Counted from the first letter of the stretch, positions 16,150 through 24,891 are shown. The stretch: 64,000 nucleotides of DNA from Bdellovibrionales bacterium GWA1_52_35 (GCA_001769805.1 MEPO01000016.1:49132-113131); one strand, 5' to 3'. The notes: generated by a model from the letters alone, not told the origin. Made by a program: numbers and translations.

Positions 16150-17056
16150 GATGAGTCTCCTTCTCGTCTTTTTGATTTTCAGCGTCCTTGCCTTTACTGA
16201 TGCTGTAAAGTCCGGCCAGAAGTGCGGGCCAGAGGACGTCCACAAGGGGGACGGAGAAGAGGAAGCCCAATGTATCTTCGGGGTAAGGCGTGGAGCCGAT
16301 GTTTTTTTTCATTCCGATCTGTTCGAAAGGAACTGATGAAAGATACATGAAACCGGTTCCGCCGACTTCGTTCTCTCCATAGATCTTGTTGTGGTATTTT
16401 CCGGGATTCGTATAGATGCGCTTTTTGGCTTCTTCGAGTAGTTCCCGGCGGGTGCCGAAGAGGGTGGCACCCGTGGGGCACGCATCCGCGCAGGCCGGCT
16501 TCTCACCATTTTTCAGGCGTGAAGTACAGAAAACACACTTACTGATAACAGGTGTGGGGCTGTCATAATTAAACTTCGGGATGTCAAACGGGCAAGCAAT
16601 CATGCAATACCGGCAGCCCATGCAGCGGGTCTTGTCGTAATTGACTGGTCCTTCCTTGGTCTTTTCGAGGCCCTTCACCAGGCAGGCTGACGCGCAGGCC
16701 GGCTGGTTGCAATGCATGCACTGCTTGCGTGAAAAAATCGGCTTACTGGGGTCGGCGGGATTCGGATATTTGTTGACTACGAGATAAGTATCCGGAGTCG
16801 TATCCCTCGGCTGATCCATGGTTTTGTCATCCCAGTATTCAGCAGGCTGCTCAGCCAGTTTATTCTGCTCGCCGCAGGCTTGTTCGCAGGCCCGGCAACC
16901 GATGCACGCGGTCGTGTCAATCAGCATTCCGAAAAATTCTGGATTATTCGGGTTCGGGACAGCACTGGAAGCATCAGCAGATTTTCCAGGACCTAGAAGT
17001 GCCAATCCGGCTGTTCCTGCTGCAACTTTTAGAAAATCGCGTCTTTTAAAGGACAT
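16142..17056 (-). CDS. Tat-exported four-[4Fe-4S] ferredoxin subunit (HybA/PsrB type)
   Basis: The 304-residue protein starts with a twin-arginine signal (KRRDFLKVAAGTAGLALLG). Four cysteine groups of the HybA/DmsB type follow: CIGCRACEQACGEQN near residue 50, CMHCNQPACASACLV near 113, CMGCRYCMIACPFDIPKF near 145, and a fourth split group CVFC...CADACPTGATLFGTR. The C-terminus has a hydrophobic segment (VPLVDVLWPALLAGLYSI), probably a membrane anchor. It should carry electrons between the NrfD quinone site and the periplasmic nine-heme cytochrome. Four clusters without a molybdoenzyme suggest a quinol:cytochrome c role. Confidence 0.9.
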   Translation of the reverse strand: MSFKRRDFLKVAAGTAGLALLGPGKSADASSAVPNPNNPEFFGMLIDTTACIGCRACEQACGEQNKLAEQPAEYWDDKTMDQPRDTTPDTYLVVNKYPNPADPSKPIFSRKQCMHCNQPACASACLVKGLEKTKEGPVNYDKTRCMGCRYCMIACPFDIPKFNYDSPTPVISKCVFCTSRLKNGEKPACADACPTGATLFGTRRELLEEAKKRIYTNPGKYHNKIYGENEVGGTGFMYLSSVPFEQIGMKKNIGSTPYPEDTLGFLFSVPLVDVLWPALLAGLYSISKGKDAENQKDEKETHHE

Positions 17057-17068
17057 TGGAAAAATCTC

Positions 17069-17485
17069 CTAGCTCAGCTTTTCGCGGTTGGTCTGCTTTT
17101 CCTGATGCACGGAGCCCGTCGGGATCTCAGAGGTCCCGTCTTTTTCTTTTTTGGTGCTGTCGGGATTCTTCATGTAAGCAGTCATCGGATTCCAGCGCAT
17201 GGTGGTCAGATGGGCGTTTCGAGAGAAGACCTCGTTCACAGCGCGGCTCGCGATTTTCGCGAACGTCAGGAGAACAAAGCCGATCACGATCAGTGGGAAG
17301 GCAACATAAAATGTAAGGCCCATGATGGGCAGCATGGCCAGGGTCACGATCGCGGGGAACCGGATGTATCTTGCGCCTTCCTTGCCATTGAGGACTTCAC
17401 CTTCAGCACCGACAAACCGGATATCGAGCGGTTTTGCTGCATAGAGCCCGTAGGGCACATGATTTCCAGAACGGTAGGTGGTCAT
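17069..17485 (-). CDS. Small membrane protein of redox operon, copy B
   Basis: A 138-residue paralogue of copy A, sharing PYGLYAAKPLDIRFV, GEVLNGKEGARYI and RWNPMTAYMKNP, with the same two hydrophobic segments (LPIMGLTFYVAFPLIVIGFV) and a hydrophilic tail. It is the promoter-proximal gene, with GGAG seven bases upstream of the ATG. Two copies bracketing the FeS, NrfD and GcvH-like genes suggest each interacts with a different partner, or that they pair with each other. No named family is recognised. Confidence 0.75.
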   Translation of the reverse strand: MTTYRSGNHVPYGLYAAKPLDIRFVGAEGEVLNGKEGARYIRFPAIVTLAMLPIMGLTFYVAFPLIVIGFVLLTFAKIASRAVNEVFSRNAHLTTMRWNPMTAYMKNPDSTKKEKDGTSEIPTGSVHQEKQTNREKLS

Positions 17486-17638
17486 ATCGTTGCTCCGATC
17501 TATAAATGAGGTTTAAATTCTGCCGTTAACATACCCCTCAACCGATTCCGGTTCATTATCTAAAGAGTTAAGTAAAGATGGAGAACTTTTCGTTTCCGCG
17601 TTTTTCGTGAATTGACGGGTGTATCGCTTCTTGCGAAC

Positions 17639-18640
17639 ATGTGCGTGATGTCGGCGGGCTTCATGATTATTTCAACTTTTATGTGTATTAATCTTTTTCA
17701 CGCGATAGCGGCTTTGCTGTGGATCGCAGGGCTGCGCCGGTTCATGCGTCCATTTTCTCCACTGATCTTGTTTGATTTATTCCGCTGGGCACTTATTATC
17801 CCTCCGGTGTTGATCCTGCTTCGGCTGTTCAATCGGGGGTCCGAGGGGCCACATCTGATCCGGGCGGAACTCTGGGCCAGGCAATTTTTTCTCAGTAAGC
17901 CCCTGTTGACCTGGCTCGTCCTTGGGCTTCTGATCGGGACGTTGCTTATTTTTATTTTTCAGGAGTTGATACCGTTCATCCAGATCATGGGGCGCAAACA
18001 GATTCCGAGTCATGCTCCGAGCGCGCGGCTCAAAGCCGCTCTCGTGCGGGCGAAGGCTTTTTACCGGGAAGCCGGTATTCTCAGTCCACGGATTTCCCAT
18101 TTACGCACTCATTCTTTCCCGGCGCAGGAAAGGCTGGCCGCTTTGCATGGCCTGGGCGCCCCGGTGCTCGTGGTTTCGGATGGGCTGGTCGAAGCCTTGG
18201 ATGACGAGGAGCTGGAAGGCGTGCTTTCGCACGAACTGGCCCATATCTATCTGGGTGGGAATATGCGGATGGTCTGGATCTGGATTGCCCGAGGGCTGCA
18301 GGCGTTTAATCCGGTTTCTCTTGTTCTTTTTCGGGAGCTGACCGAAGCCCGCGAGGCGGCTTGTGATGCTTTGGCTGCCAAGCTCACGGGAAAGCCGGAG
18401 GTCCTGGCGCGGGCCCTTTTGAAGTTCACGGAGGATTTGGAAGCCACTTCAGTCACTTCAGATGATCCGCGGACTCGGGCGGGAATCGAGCTCCGCAGGC
18501 GCGCGGAAATACATAGCACGCAGACCCGCTACGAAGCGCTCACGGGGGAGCTGACGTACGTGCGGATCACTATTTGGAGTGCCCCGCTGCAATGGCTGAC
18601 GGCATTGGTTCTGGGAGGCATGTTGTGGATAGTCGCCTAA
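17639..18640 (+). CDS. M48/M56-like membrane metalloprotease
   Basis: About 333 residues. Three hydrophobic stretches in the first 130 residues are followed by a cytoplasmic or periplasmic domain with VLSHELAHIYLGGN, where HELAH is the HEXXH zinc motif. A downstream EAREAACDALAAKLTG segment offers the third ligand, as in M48/M56 (BlaR1-like) peptidases. The C-terminus has another hydrophobic helix. The start is unsure: a TTG frame opens 27 bases upstream and no strong ribosome site is seen. It lies between two divergent cytochrome operons and could process or control a component of them, but that is inference. Confidence 0.75.
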   Translation: MCVMSAGFMIISTFMCINLFHAIAALLWIAGLRRFMRPFSPLILFDLFRWALIIPPVLILLRLFNRGSEGPHLIRAELWARQFFLSKPLLTWLVLGLLIGTLLIFIFQELIPFIQIMGRKQIPSHAPSARLKAALVRAKAFYREAGILSPRISHLRTHSFPAQERLAALHGLGAPVLVVSDGLVEALDDEELEGVLSHELAHIYLGGNMRMVWIWIARGLQAFNPVSLVLFRELTEAREAACDALAAKLTGKPEVLARALLKFTEDLEATSVTSDDPRTRAGIELRRRAEIHSTQTRYEALTGELTYVRITIWSAPLQWLTALVLGGMLWIVA

Positions 18641-18694
18641 GAAGTTTGACTTAGGGATTTGACCTAAGGGGTTTGAGATGAAAGGTTCGGGCAA

Positions 18695-19177
18695 ATGGAA
18701 CTGAAGAGATGGATGAGGGGAGTGACATGGGCATTTCTGGTCGGTGCTGTCCTGTTCGGTGCGGACCGGCTGCTTTTTGGTCCCTCCGCCAGCGCAGGCT
18801 GGAACGCAGCGGTGCAGCTCGCAGATATCCCTGAGCAATCTGGTCGGCCGGTAATACCTCCATATCTTCCCAATTCGCTTGTCTGGCCGCCGGAGGAATA
18901 TCTGTATCGTCTGCCGCCGGAGCCAGGATGGTGGCTCGGGCTCGCCGATAAGCGCACGCAAGAAATCTGGCTTTGGTATGGAACCGGTGCTCGCCCATTA
19001 CCGGAACAGATGAAATCGCTTGAAAGCTGTTTTGATGAAACGACTATGGCGTCTTGTCCCCCGGGGTGGAGAATCGCTTCGACTCAGATTGCTGGTGCGA
19101 CGGTTTATGTGCTGACCCGGTTGCAAGCTCAGGAAACAAAACGCATCATTGTCGGATTTAGTCTGCCGTCCTCCTGA
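18695..19177 (+). CDS. Exported hypothetical protein
   Basis: This is a 160-residue protein with an N-terminal hydrophobic segment (VTWAFLVGAVLFGADRLLF) that could be a signal or an anchor. The region YLPNSLVWPPEEYLYRLPPEPGWWL is rich in proline and aromatic residues. Two cysteines (SCFDETTMASC) could form a disulphide. I recognise no family. It follows the M48/M56-like protease by 54 bases and precedes the plus-strand cytochrome pair, so it may be an accessory of that module. A short direct repeat lies just upstream. Confidence 0.6.
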   Translation: MELKRWMRGVTWAFLVGAVLFGADRLLFGPSASAGWNAAVQLADIPEQSGRPVIPPYLPNSLVWPPEEYLYRLPPEPGWWLGLADKRTQEIWLWYGTGARPLPEQMKSLESCFDETTMASCPPGWRIASTQIAGATVYVLTRLQAQETKRIIVGFSLPSS

Positions 19178-19261
19178 GTTGAGTCACTTGACACGCCCGG
19201 GCTTTTGTCGGATAGCTTTATCAATCGTAACAATTTCTTGATCTTCTGGGGGGCACCAGCA

Positions 19262-20386
19262 ATGCAACGTGAGCGCTTGTGGCGAGAGAAAATGCGCCCG
19301 ATGGTAAAGCCGACAGTTTTTATTCCTTTATTATTGGTTCTTTTGGCGTTGAAGCCAGGCATCGGGACAGCAGCAGAGCGGAAAACCGCTGCTGCAACGG
19401 CAGGAGTTGAGGATTGCCTCTCCTGTCATGCGGATTCAGCCGATCAGATCAAATTCAAAGACGGCAGTAAAAAGAAAGTCCACGTGGATCGCAAAGCCTG
19501 GACGAGTTCCGTTCATGGCGACAAGTTGTCCTGTACCGATTGCCATAGCGAGATTACGGGATATCCCCACAAGAAAGTCACGGCGGAAGATGCACGTGAT
19601 TACACGCTCAAGCTGGGCAATGTCTGTCAGGATTGTCATTACGCACATTACACCCGGACTCTGGACAGCATCCATTATGAGGTACTGAAATCCGGCGGAC
19701 GGGATGCCCCGACCTGCGTGGATTGTCACGGCTCGCACGCCATTAAGAATCCCAAGTCACCGCGAATCGAAATCAATAACAAATGTGGCAGCTGTCACGC
19801 AGATGTCGCCAAGGCGTTCATGGGTTCTGTTCACGGCAAAGCGCTGGCTAACGAAAACAATCAGGATGTTCCGGTCTGTACCGATTGCCATGGGGCGCAT
19901 GCGGTAGCCGGTCCGGCAAAAGCCAATTTTCATGAGAATGCGTATCAGAGCTGCGCGAAATGTCATAGCGATGCGGAGAAGATGAAGAAATATGGATTGA
20001 ACCCGGACGTGCTCGACACCTATTTGGATGATTTTCACGGTTCATCCAACCGACTTTATGCCATGGGAGCGGGCAAGCCGGGCAAACCAATCGCCAGCTG
20101 TAACGATTGCCATGGTGTTCACGATATCCAGTCCTTCAAGACCATTTCGGCAGAAGGAGTCAAAAATACCGCGCGCGAGCGGGTTGTGAACGCCTGTCGC
20201 AACTGCCACCCGGGTGTGCCGCCTGCTTTTGCCGACGCCTGGCTTTCTCATTACAAGCCGACCTTACAGTCGGCGCCACTGGTCTGGGCTGTAAAATGGT
20301 TTTACCGGGTCGTGATTCCATTGATTATGTTCGGTCTTGTGTTGCATATTCTGCTACATCTGTGGCGATTGAGAACTCATCGATAG
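19262..20386 (+). CDS. Membrane-anchored nine-heme cytochrome c (CbcL-like)
   Basis: About 374 residues. The frame extends upstream, but I start at the ATG preceded by CTGGGGGG because the signal peptide (FIPLLLVLLALKPGIGTAAE) follows it. Nine CXXCH sites are visible: CLSCH, CTDCH, CQDCH, CVDCH, CGSCH, CTDCH, CAKCH, CNDCH and CRNCH. A C-terminal helix (about 345-368) anchors it. It is followed after 21 bases by a diheme cytochrome b, and the pair resembles the nine-heme plus HydC/FdnI architecture of Geobacter CbcL, here as two genes. It should accept electrons from quinol via the cytochrome b and deliver them into the periplasm. Confidence 0.9.
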   Translation: MQRERLWREKMRPMVKPTVFIPLLLVLLALKPGIGTAAERKTAAATAGVEDCLSCHADSADQIKFKDGSKKKVHVDRKAWTSSVHGDKLSCTDCHSEITGYPHKKVTAEDARDYTLKLGNVCQDCHYAHYTRTLDSIHYEVLKSGGRDAPTCVDCHGSHAIKNPKSPRIEINNKCGSCHADVAKAFMGSVHGKALANENNQDVPVCTDCHGAHAVAGPAKANFHENAYQSCAKCHSDAEKMKKYGLNPDVLDTYLDDFHGSSNRLYAMGAGKPGKPIASCNDCHGVHDIQSFKTISAEGVKNTARERVVNACRNCHPGVPPAFADAWLSHYKPTLQSAPLVWAVKWFYRVVIPLIMFGLVLHILLHLWRLRTHR

Positions 20387-20407
20387 TCGAGTAGGGAGAG
20401 AATGGTC

Positions 20408-21151
20408 ATGGCTGACACAAAAATAGTTAAAAGAGCTGATGGTACATTATTGATTGAGCGCTTTCCGCCCATTCGACGAGTTGAACACATTCTGGTGATT
20501 CTGACCTTTGTGGTGCTGGTGATGACCGGCTTTCCTCAGAAATTCTATGAAGCAAGCTGGGCAACCGGACTTCTGAATTTTTTCGGAGGTCTGGATAAGG
20601 CACGCGTCTGGCACCGGGTCACCGGAATCATTTTCACCTTCCATGCCTTCGTACACATGGGGGCAATCGCTGTCGGTGTTGCGTCGGAGAAGATGCGGTT
20701 GACACTGCTTCCGACCAGCCGAGACTTCCGGGACGTTTTTGCGACTCTCCGTTATTACTTCGGGCAGACGAACGAGCATCCGCAGTATGGAAAGTATGAT
20801 TACCGCCAGAAGTTCGAATATCTAGGCCTGGTTCTCGGCGGCTTGATCATGATTTCCTCAGGCCTGATCCTTCTTTTTCCGGGCTGGACTTCATCGTTCG
20901 CACCGGGGCAGTTGATTCCCGCAGCCCGCCTGGCGCATTCCAATGAGGCATTGCTTGCGTTCTGCGTACTGGTCGTTTGGCATGTCTATGGTTCGCACTT
21001 GTCTCCGGATGTGTTCCCGATGGATACGAGTGTGTTCACCGGTTACATGACCGAAGAACAGCTCAAAAAGCATCATGTTCTGGAATACTACCGGCTCTTC
21101 CCGGATAAGAAGCCGGCTCCTGGAAGTGAAAGTTCGGATCACCACGCGTAA
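20408..21151 (+). CDS. FdnI/HydC-type cytochrome b subunit
   Basis: About 247 residues with four membrane helices. Histidines suited to two b-type hemes are present in helix 1 (VEHILVILTF), helix 2 (WHRVTGIIFTFHAFVHMG) and helix 4 (VVWHVYGSH). The family includes formate dehydrogenase and hydrogenase gamma subunits, which exchange electrons with menaquinone. I prefer the second ATG, nine bases after AGGGAG; the first ATG is only three bases away. It forms an operon with the nine-heme cytochrome c and is probably its membrane partner. Confidence 0.88.
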   Translation: MADTKIVKRADGTLLIERFPPIRRVEHILVILTFVVLVMTGFPQKFYEASWATGLLNFFGGLDKARVWHRVTGIIFTFHAFVHMGAIAVGVASEKMRLTLLPTSRDFRDVFATLRYYFGQTNEHPQYGKYDYRQKFEYLGLVLGGLIMISSGLILLFPGWTSSFAPGQLIPAARLAHSNEALLAFCVLVVWHVYGSHLSPDVFPMDTSVFTGYMTEEQLKKHHVLEYYRLFPDKKPAPGSESSDHHA

Positions 21152-21365
21152 GAGGTAGGGGCTTTACGCGTAGCTTTGGCATTTAAGCTGAGCACAGGCT
21201 TTCGGCGGGGTAAGGAATACGCACGAAGGTCCTGATTTGAGTTACCTGACTCATTCATTGCGCTTATTACGTCGGAGGCAACTCATTCGGTCTGAATGCC
21301 GACTTAATGTCTGTTTCTGATTTATAAAATCCTTTAATAACAGCTGGATATAGCGTCCGATCTTA

Positions 21366-21394
21366 TTGACAATGATACTTGGGCATTATATGCT
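21366..21394 (+). promoter_or_regulatory. Sigma-70 promoter; intergenic region 21152-21464
   Basis: TTGACA at 21366-21371 is followed after 17 bases by TATGCT at 21389-21394. It is about 70 bases upstream of the GTG start of the next gene, which has a strong GGAGG. This 313-base gene-free stretch otherwise holds only weak inverted repeats (for example CATTC-N5-GAATG near 21290). I see no gene or RNA in it. Confidence 0.55.
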
Positions 21395-21464
21395 GCGCTG
21401 CGTTACGTTAATTGACGTCTGGTTATTGCCAGCGCTATTGCGCGATTTTACCGGAGGACTCCCT

Positions 21465-23021
21465 GTGAAGCGAATTCAATATTTATCCCTTGGCTTAGGT
21501 TTGCTTACGATCGCAGTAGCGACCCATGAATCGTTTGCGATCGGCACTGATCTTGAGCCGGGAACGTACAGGTGCCAATCTTCCAGCGCGACTCTTCTTC
21601 GTGGGCGTTGTGAATACCGCCCCAGACCGAACGGCTCCTCGGCGCAATCACTCCTGATTGAAAAGGCCAAGCGCGCCCTCAAGCCTTTGGCAAAACAACG
21701 GACCTCCAACAATCTGGAGCCGCAGAGCGGTGCTTACGGAAACATCGAGTGGTGGTTTGAAGATGAGAATGGAGTGGCTGATGACGTCGCGAATTCCGCG
21801 ATGGGGGATTTTCTCCAGGCGAACGACCGGGGCTTCACGATCCAGACGCTTCCCGAAGTCGAGATCACAACAATGATGTACGAATTCGATAAAAGCCAGG
21901 AGCGCAAACTCGGGCTTGAGGTCACCTCTTTCCTGGGAAAACGAACCCTGGAACAGGCCCCAGGTGAACTGGTTCAGACCTTGACCGAAGGCCTCTTCAA
22001 AGCGGCGGTCGGGATCGGGAATCCGCTTTCCTCCTTTTTGCAACTCGGCATCAAAGCCACGATGGATTCTTCCAAACACATTTTCAGGGTAGCCGAAACC
22101 ACGAAATGCGAGATCGGTACGACTTGCCAAAATGGCAAGTCTCAGATGAATCATTATCACGTACCGGGACTTCCTTCCACCAAGGATGAGGACGTCGGTT
22201 TTAGAATTTCAACTGTCCCGCAGATTGATCCGGATCAGCCAGGCCTCGTACGCCTGGAAAACCTGACCGTATCGTATTCGAAATTTACCGGAGAACCCAA
22301 TGCACCGGTGGTGACCTACTCGCCGAAAACGGGTAGTGGCACTACAATATATACCGATGAGCTTCTCGTGATCGGCAGCGAAACAAGCGAAAGCAGCGGC
22401 TCTGACCGGAAGATCCTGGAAGTGGGGAGCAGCAAAGGTTCGACTAAATTCCTGATCATGATGAAAGTCAATATCAACATGCCTCGCGGAGTGGCCAACC
22501 CCTATCCGAAGAACCAGATGATCGGTGATGATCGCTCACTGACCCCGGATGAAATTCGCGCACTTCCGGATGGCGAACTTTCGCTCGAAGATATTCTTCG
22601 TTCAATTGAGCCTGTCTGCTTCAAGAATATTGTCACGCCCGAGACACAAGAACCCGTTTGTGGTTTCAAACTCATGAAACTGGATCGCCAGTACCTTAAT
22701 CATCGTCTTCGTTTCACGATAAAAAAAGGCGGCTTCCTCGGTATGGGCGGCAACGAGCTTTTTAACGAAAACGAACGCACCCGAGTTTGGAAAGTTTCGG
22801 ATGTCTACGACGGCAAAGGTTTCTATGCCCTGCCCGCGTTCCTGTCAGAGCAAAATTCGGGAGCCTATACGCTCACGGTGGAACTCGATAAATCCAATCC
22901 GATCGCCAAGGCTCGTCGCAAAGCGGAGCGGGTCAAGGGAATTAAATTCACCTTTGGTTATAATCAAGGCGTCAATCCTCCCCTGGAGTTCGATTCACGG
23001 CAGATCCGGGTGATCAAGTAG
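21465..23021 (+). CDS. Exported hypothetical protein, first of three-gene operon
   Basis: About 518 residues. The GTG start is fixed by GGAGG eight bases upstream and by the signal peptide that follows (VKRIQYLSLGLGLLTIAVAT). Starts further upstream fall inside the predicted promoter. Six cysteines are spread through the chain, compatible with an oxidising periplasm. I recognise no domain; the middle contains a predicted beta-rich stretch with RLENLTVSYSKFTGEP. Ten bases separate it from the next gene. Surface, outer-membrane or periplasmic function is possible but not supported by any motif I can name. Confidence 0.68.
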   Translation: MKRIQYLSLGLGLLTIAVATHESFAIGTDLEPGTYRCQSSSATLLRGRCEYRPRPNGSSAQSLLIEKAKRALKPLAKQRTSNNLEPQSGAYGNIEWWFEDENGVADDVANSAMGDFLQANDRGFTIQTLPEVEITTMMYEFDKSQERKLGLEVTSFLGKRTLEQAPGELVQTLTEGLFKAAVGIGNPLSSFLQLGIKATMDSSKHIFRVAETTKCEIGTTCQNGKSQMNHYHVPGLPSTKDEDVGFRISTVPQIDPDQPGLVRLENLTVSYSKFTGEPNAPVVTYSPKTGSGTTIYTDELLVIGSETSESSGSDRKILEVGSSKGSTKFLIMMKVNINMPRGVANPYPKNQMIGDDRSLTPDEIRALPDGELSLEDILRSIEPVCFKNIVTPETQEPVCGFKLMKLDRQYLNHRLRFTIKKGGFLGMGGNELFNENERTRVWKVSDVYDGKGFYALPAFLSEQNSGAYTLTVELDKSNPIAKARRKAERVKGIKFTFGYNQGVNPPLEFDSRQIRVIK

Positions 23022-23031
23022 GGCTTGGATC

Positions 23032-24114
23032 ATGCGGATTAAAGATCTTCTCCCGGGCATTATCATGAATTTCCTGGCGAGCCTCACGGTAAGCCTTCTC
23101 ATGGCTGCCGGCGCAGCAGCTGATCCAAGCATGCCGCAGGATGTTTTCACTTTCGAAATGATCGCTGAAAAGCTCCGGGCGCCGATTAGCGAAAAATTCA
23201 GTGAGATGAGGATGACCTTTCGCGTGGTTGAAAAGCCCGTCGGGAAGGACGCCGCTAAAATCGAATTCCAGAACGAAGCAAGTCAAGCGGTCATGACCAT
23301 CTACTTCGCACGATCCATGAATTCCGCGCAAACCGAACGAACGGAAGAAGTGCTGGTCATGGATACCCGCGGCCGGGTCCTCTTCAAAGAAACTATTCTC
23401 ACGAATGGTTCCGGACTGACGTATTCCAATCCGACCCAGAGAATATTCTTTGAAACGAGTACCGCGCAATATGGTTTGAAACCCAATGAGACAGAAAAAA
23501 TCGTCGTTCACACCATGGATGGCGTAGAGACCCTACGCCTTGTCTCCAGGCAGATTGCGTCGCGATCCAATGCTTCCTTTCTGATGAGTGAAATCTACTA
23601 CGGCGGCTCGAGGATCCTGACCATCTCCGATTCAGTTTCGAAGGACGGTGAAATCCGGACTCTCAAGTACGGCGTGGTCGGGACAGGATTTTCGTTTTCG
23701 GGTCCGGGTTCTAAGATGAGTTCGCGCGGTTGGCCGACTTACGAAATGCGCGTGGATTCCGCCCGCCCCTCGGGCTATTTGATTGATAATCACCGGTTCT
23801 ATTTTGATGACAGGGAGACTTTCGGATTGAACAATTTCATCGAGCAGTTCGGTAGAGAAATTTTTGGCCCGTTCATTGTTCAGTTCGCAAACGGATTTTA
23901 CAACTCGGTCATCAAAGCTAATTTTCCTGTCACCCAGCGCCGGGCGAATCTCGCAACTCCGAATCTGTTTCTGGACGAGCTGGTCCTGATGCGCAGTCAA
24001 CTGACTGCTCCGAGCCCGGCAATTATTTCCCTGATTGTGACGCAAATCACAGGCTACATCGATGCCTTCCAACAGGGCACGCTTGTGATCACCGATACAA
24101 GGGCGAATAAATGA
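23032..24114 (+). CDS. Exported hypothetical protein, second of three-gene operon
   Basis: This is a 360-residue protein with a signal peptide (MNFLASLTVSLLMAAGAAA) after a short N-terminal extension; an internal ATG at 23065 would remove that extension. The body looks beta-rich and has no cysteine cluster or catalytic motif I recognise. A local resemblance to the third gene's product (S.NSA.T.R about 100 residues in) hints at distant paralogy. Its stop overlaps the start of the third gene by four bases. Confidence 0.66.
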   Translation: MRIKDLLPGIIMNFLASLTVSLLMAAGAAADPSMPQDVFTFEMIAEKLRAPISEKFSEMRMTFRVVEKPVGKDAAKIEFQNEASQAVMTIYFARSMNSAQTERTEEVLVMDTRGRVLFKETILTNGSGLTYSNPTQRIFFETSTAQYGLKPNETEKIVVHTMDGVETLRLVSRQIASRSNASFLMSEIYYGGSRILTISDSVSKDGEIRTLKYGVVGTGFSFSGPGSKMSSRGWPTYEMRVDSARPSGYLIDNHRFYFDDRETFGLNNFIEQFGREIFGPFIVQFANGFYNSVIKANFPVTQRRANLATPNLFLDELVLMRSQLTAPSPAIISLIVTQITGYIDAFQQGTLVITDTRANK

Positions 24115-24887
24115 GGCGAAGCGGGTTTGCCGTTCTTCTGAGTTTTTTCTTTTTCCTTTCAGTCGCGAGAGCGGACGAGGGGAAGCTTGAGTTTTCACAG
24201 CAGGTCATGCCTTTTGAAAAATTTTCTTATCTCGTTTGGAAGCCGTTCTGGGTCGGCTTACCGAATAATATTTTGAAAAATTACACGGCTGCGGTTGGTC
24301 CAAACGGGGACACAGCTTATTTGAAAACCGGAGGAGTGCTGGCTTTCAGTATTCTGGTGAATTCGAGCGTCAATAGTGCCGGCACCCAGCGGTATACTTC
24401 TTATGAGTTTCAGCAAAAAAGTGGCGGATTTCTCGTTGAAATCAAAACCGAGGGTACGAAGCTCCAGGCCGTGCCTATTGCCGAAGTGCGGGCGGGTAAG
24501 CTCCCGGTTTTTCCGATGGAGTCCCAGGCGGAATTCACGGAAATCAGTATTTCCTCGCCGGGTTATCTGGACCGTTTTGAGATTACCAGGCGGCAAGAGG
24601 GGGAGGCTCTCTTCATTTCCGTGGAGGTGTACACTTCCAGCAAGGGCCATGTTCTGAGTTATCGGGAGCAGTCGAGCCCGGGTTACCGGGAGTTCTCTTA
24701 TAGCTGGCCGGCGGATAAGTGGTTGGGTGCCGCCCATACGCTTGGGGTTACAAAAATACAAACCTCCGACATGCTCATCGGTTCAGAGGAATTCCGGATC
24801 GACAATTTACCGGTAAGCTACGCCGCTTATCAGAATATATTTGAGAAAACACTTCTGAGTCTGGCGACAAGCTACTGGAACTTCTGA
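24111..24887 (+). CDS. Exported hypothetical protein, third of three-gene operon
   Basis: This is a 258-residue protein with a signal peptide (FAVLLSFFFFLSVARADE). It is translationally coupled to the gene before it. The sequence is rich in aromatic residues and predicted beta strands, with no recognised domain. It may be a distant relative of the second gene's product. It ends four bases before the convergent mlaD stop. Co-export and coupling suggest a complex of three envelope proteins. Confidence 0.66.
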   Translation: MRRSGFAVLLSFFFFLSVARADEGKLEFSQQVMPFEKFSYLVWKPFWVGLPNNILKNYTAAVGPNGDTAYLKTGGVLAFSILVNSSVNSAGTQRYTSYEFQQKSGGFLVEIKTEGTKLQAVPIAEVRAGKLPVFPMESQAEFTEISISSPGYLDRFEITRRQEGEALFISVEVYTSSKGHVLSYREQSSPGYREFSYSWPADKWLGAAHTLGVTKIQTSDMLIGSEEFRIDNLPVSYAAYQNIFEKTLLSLATSYWNF

Positions 24888-24891
24888 CAGG

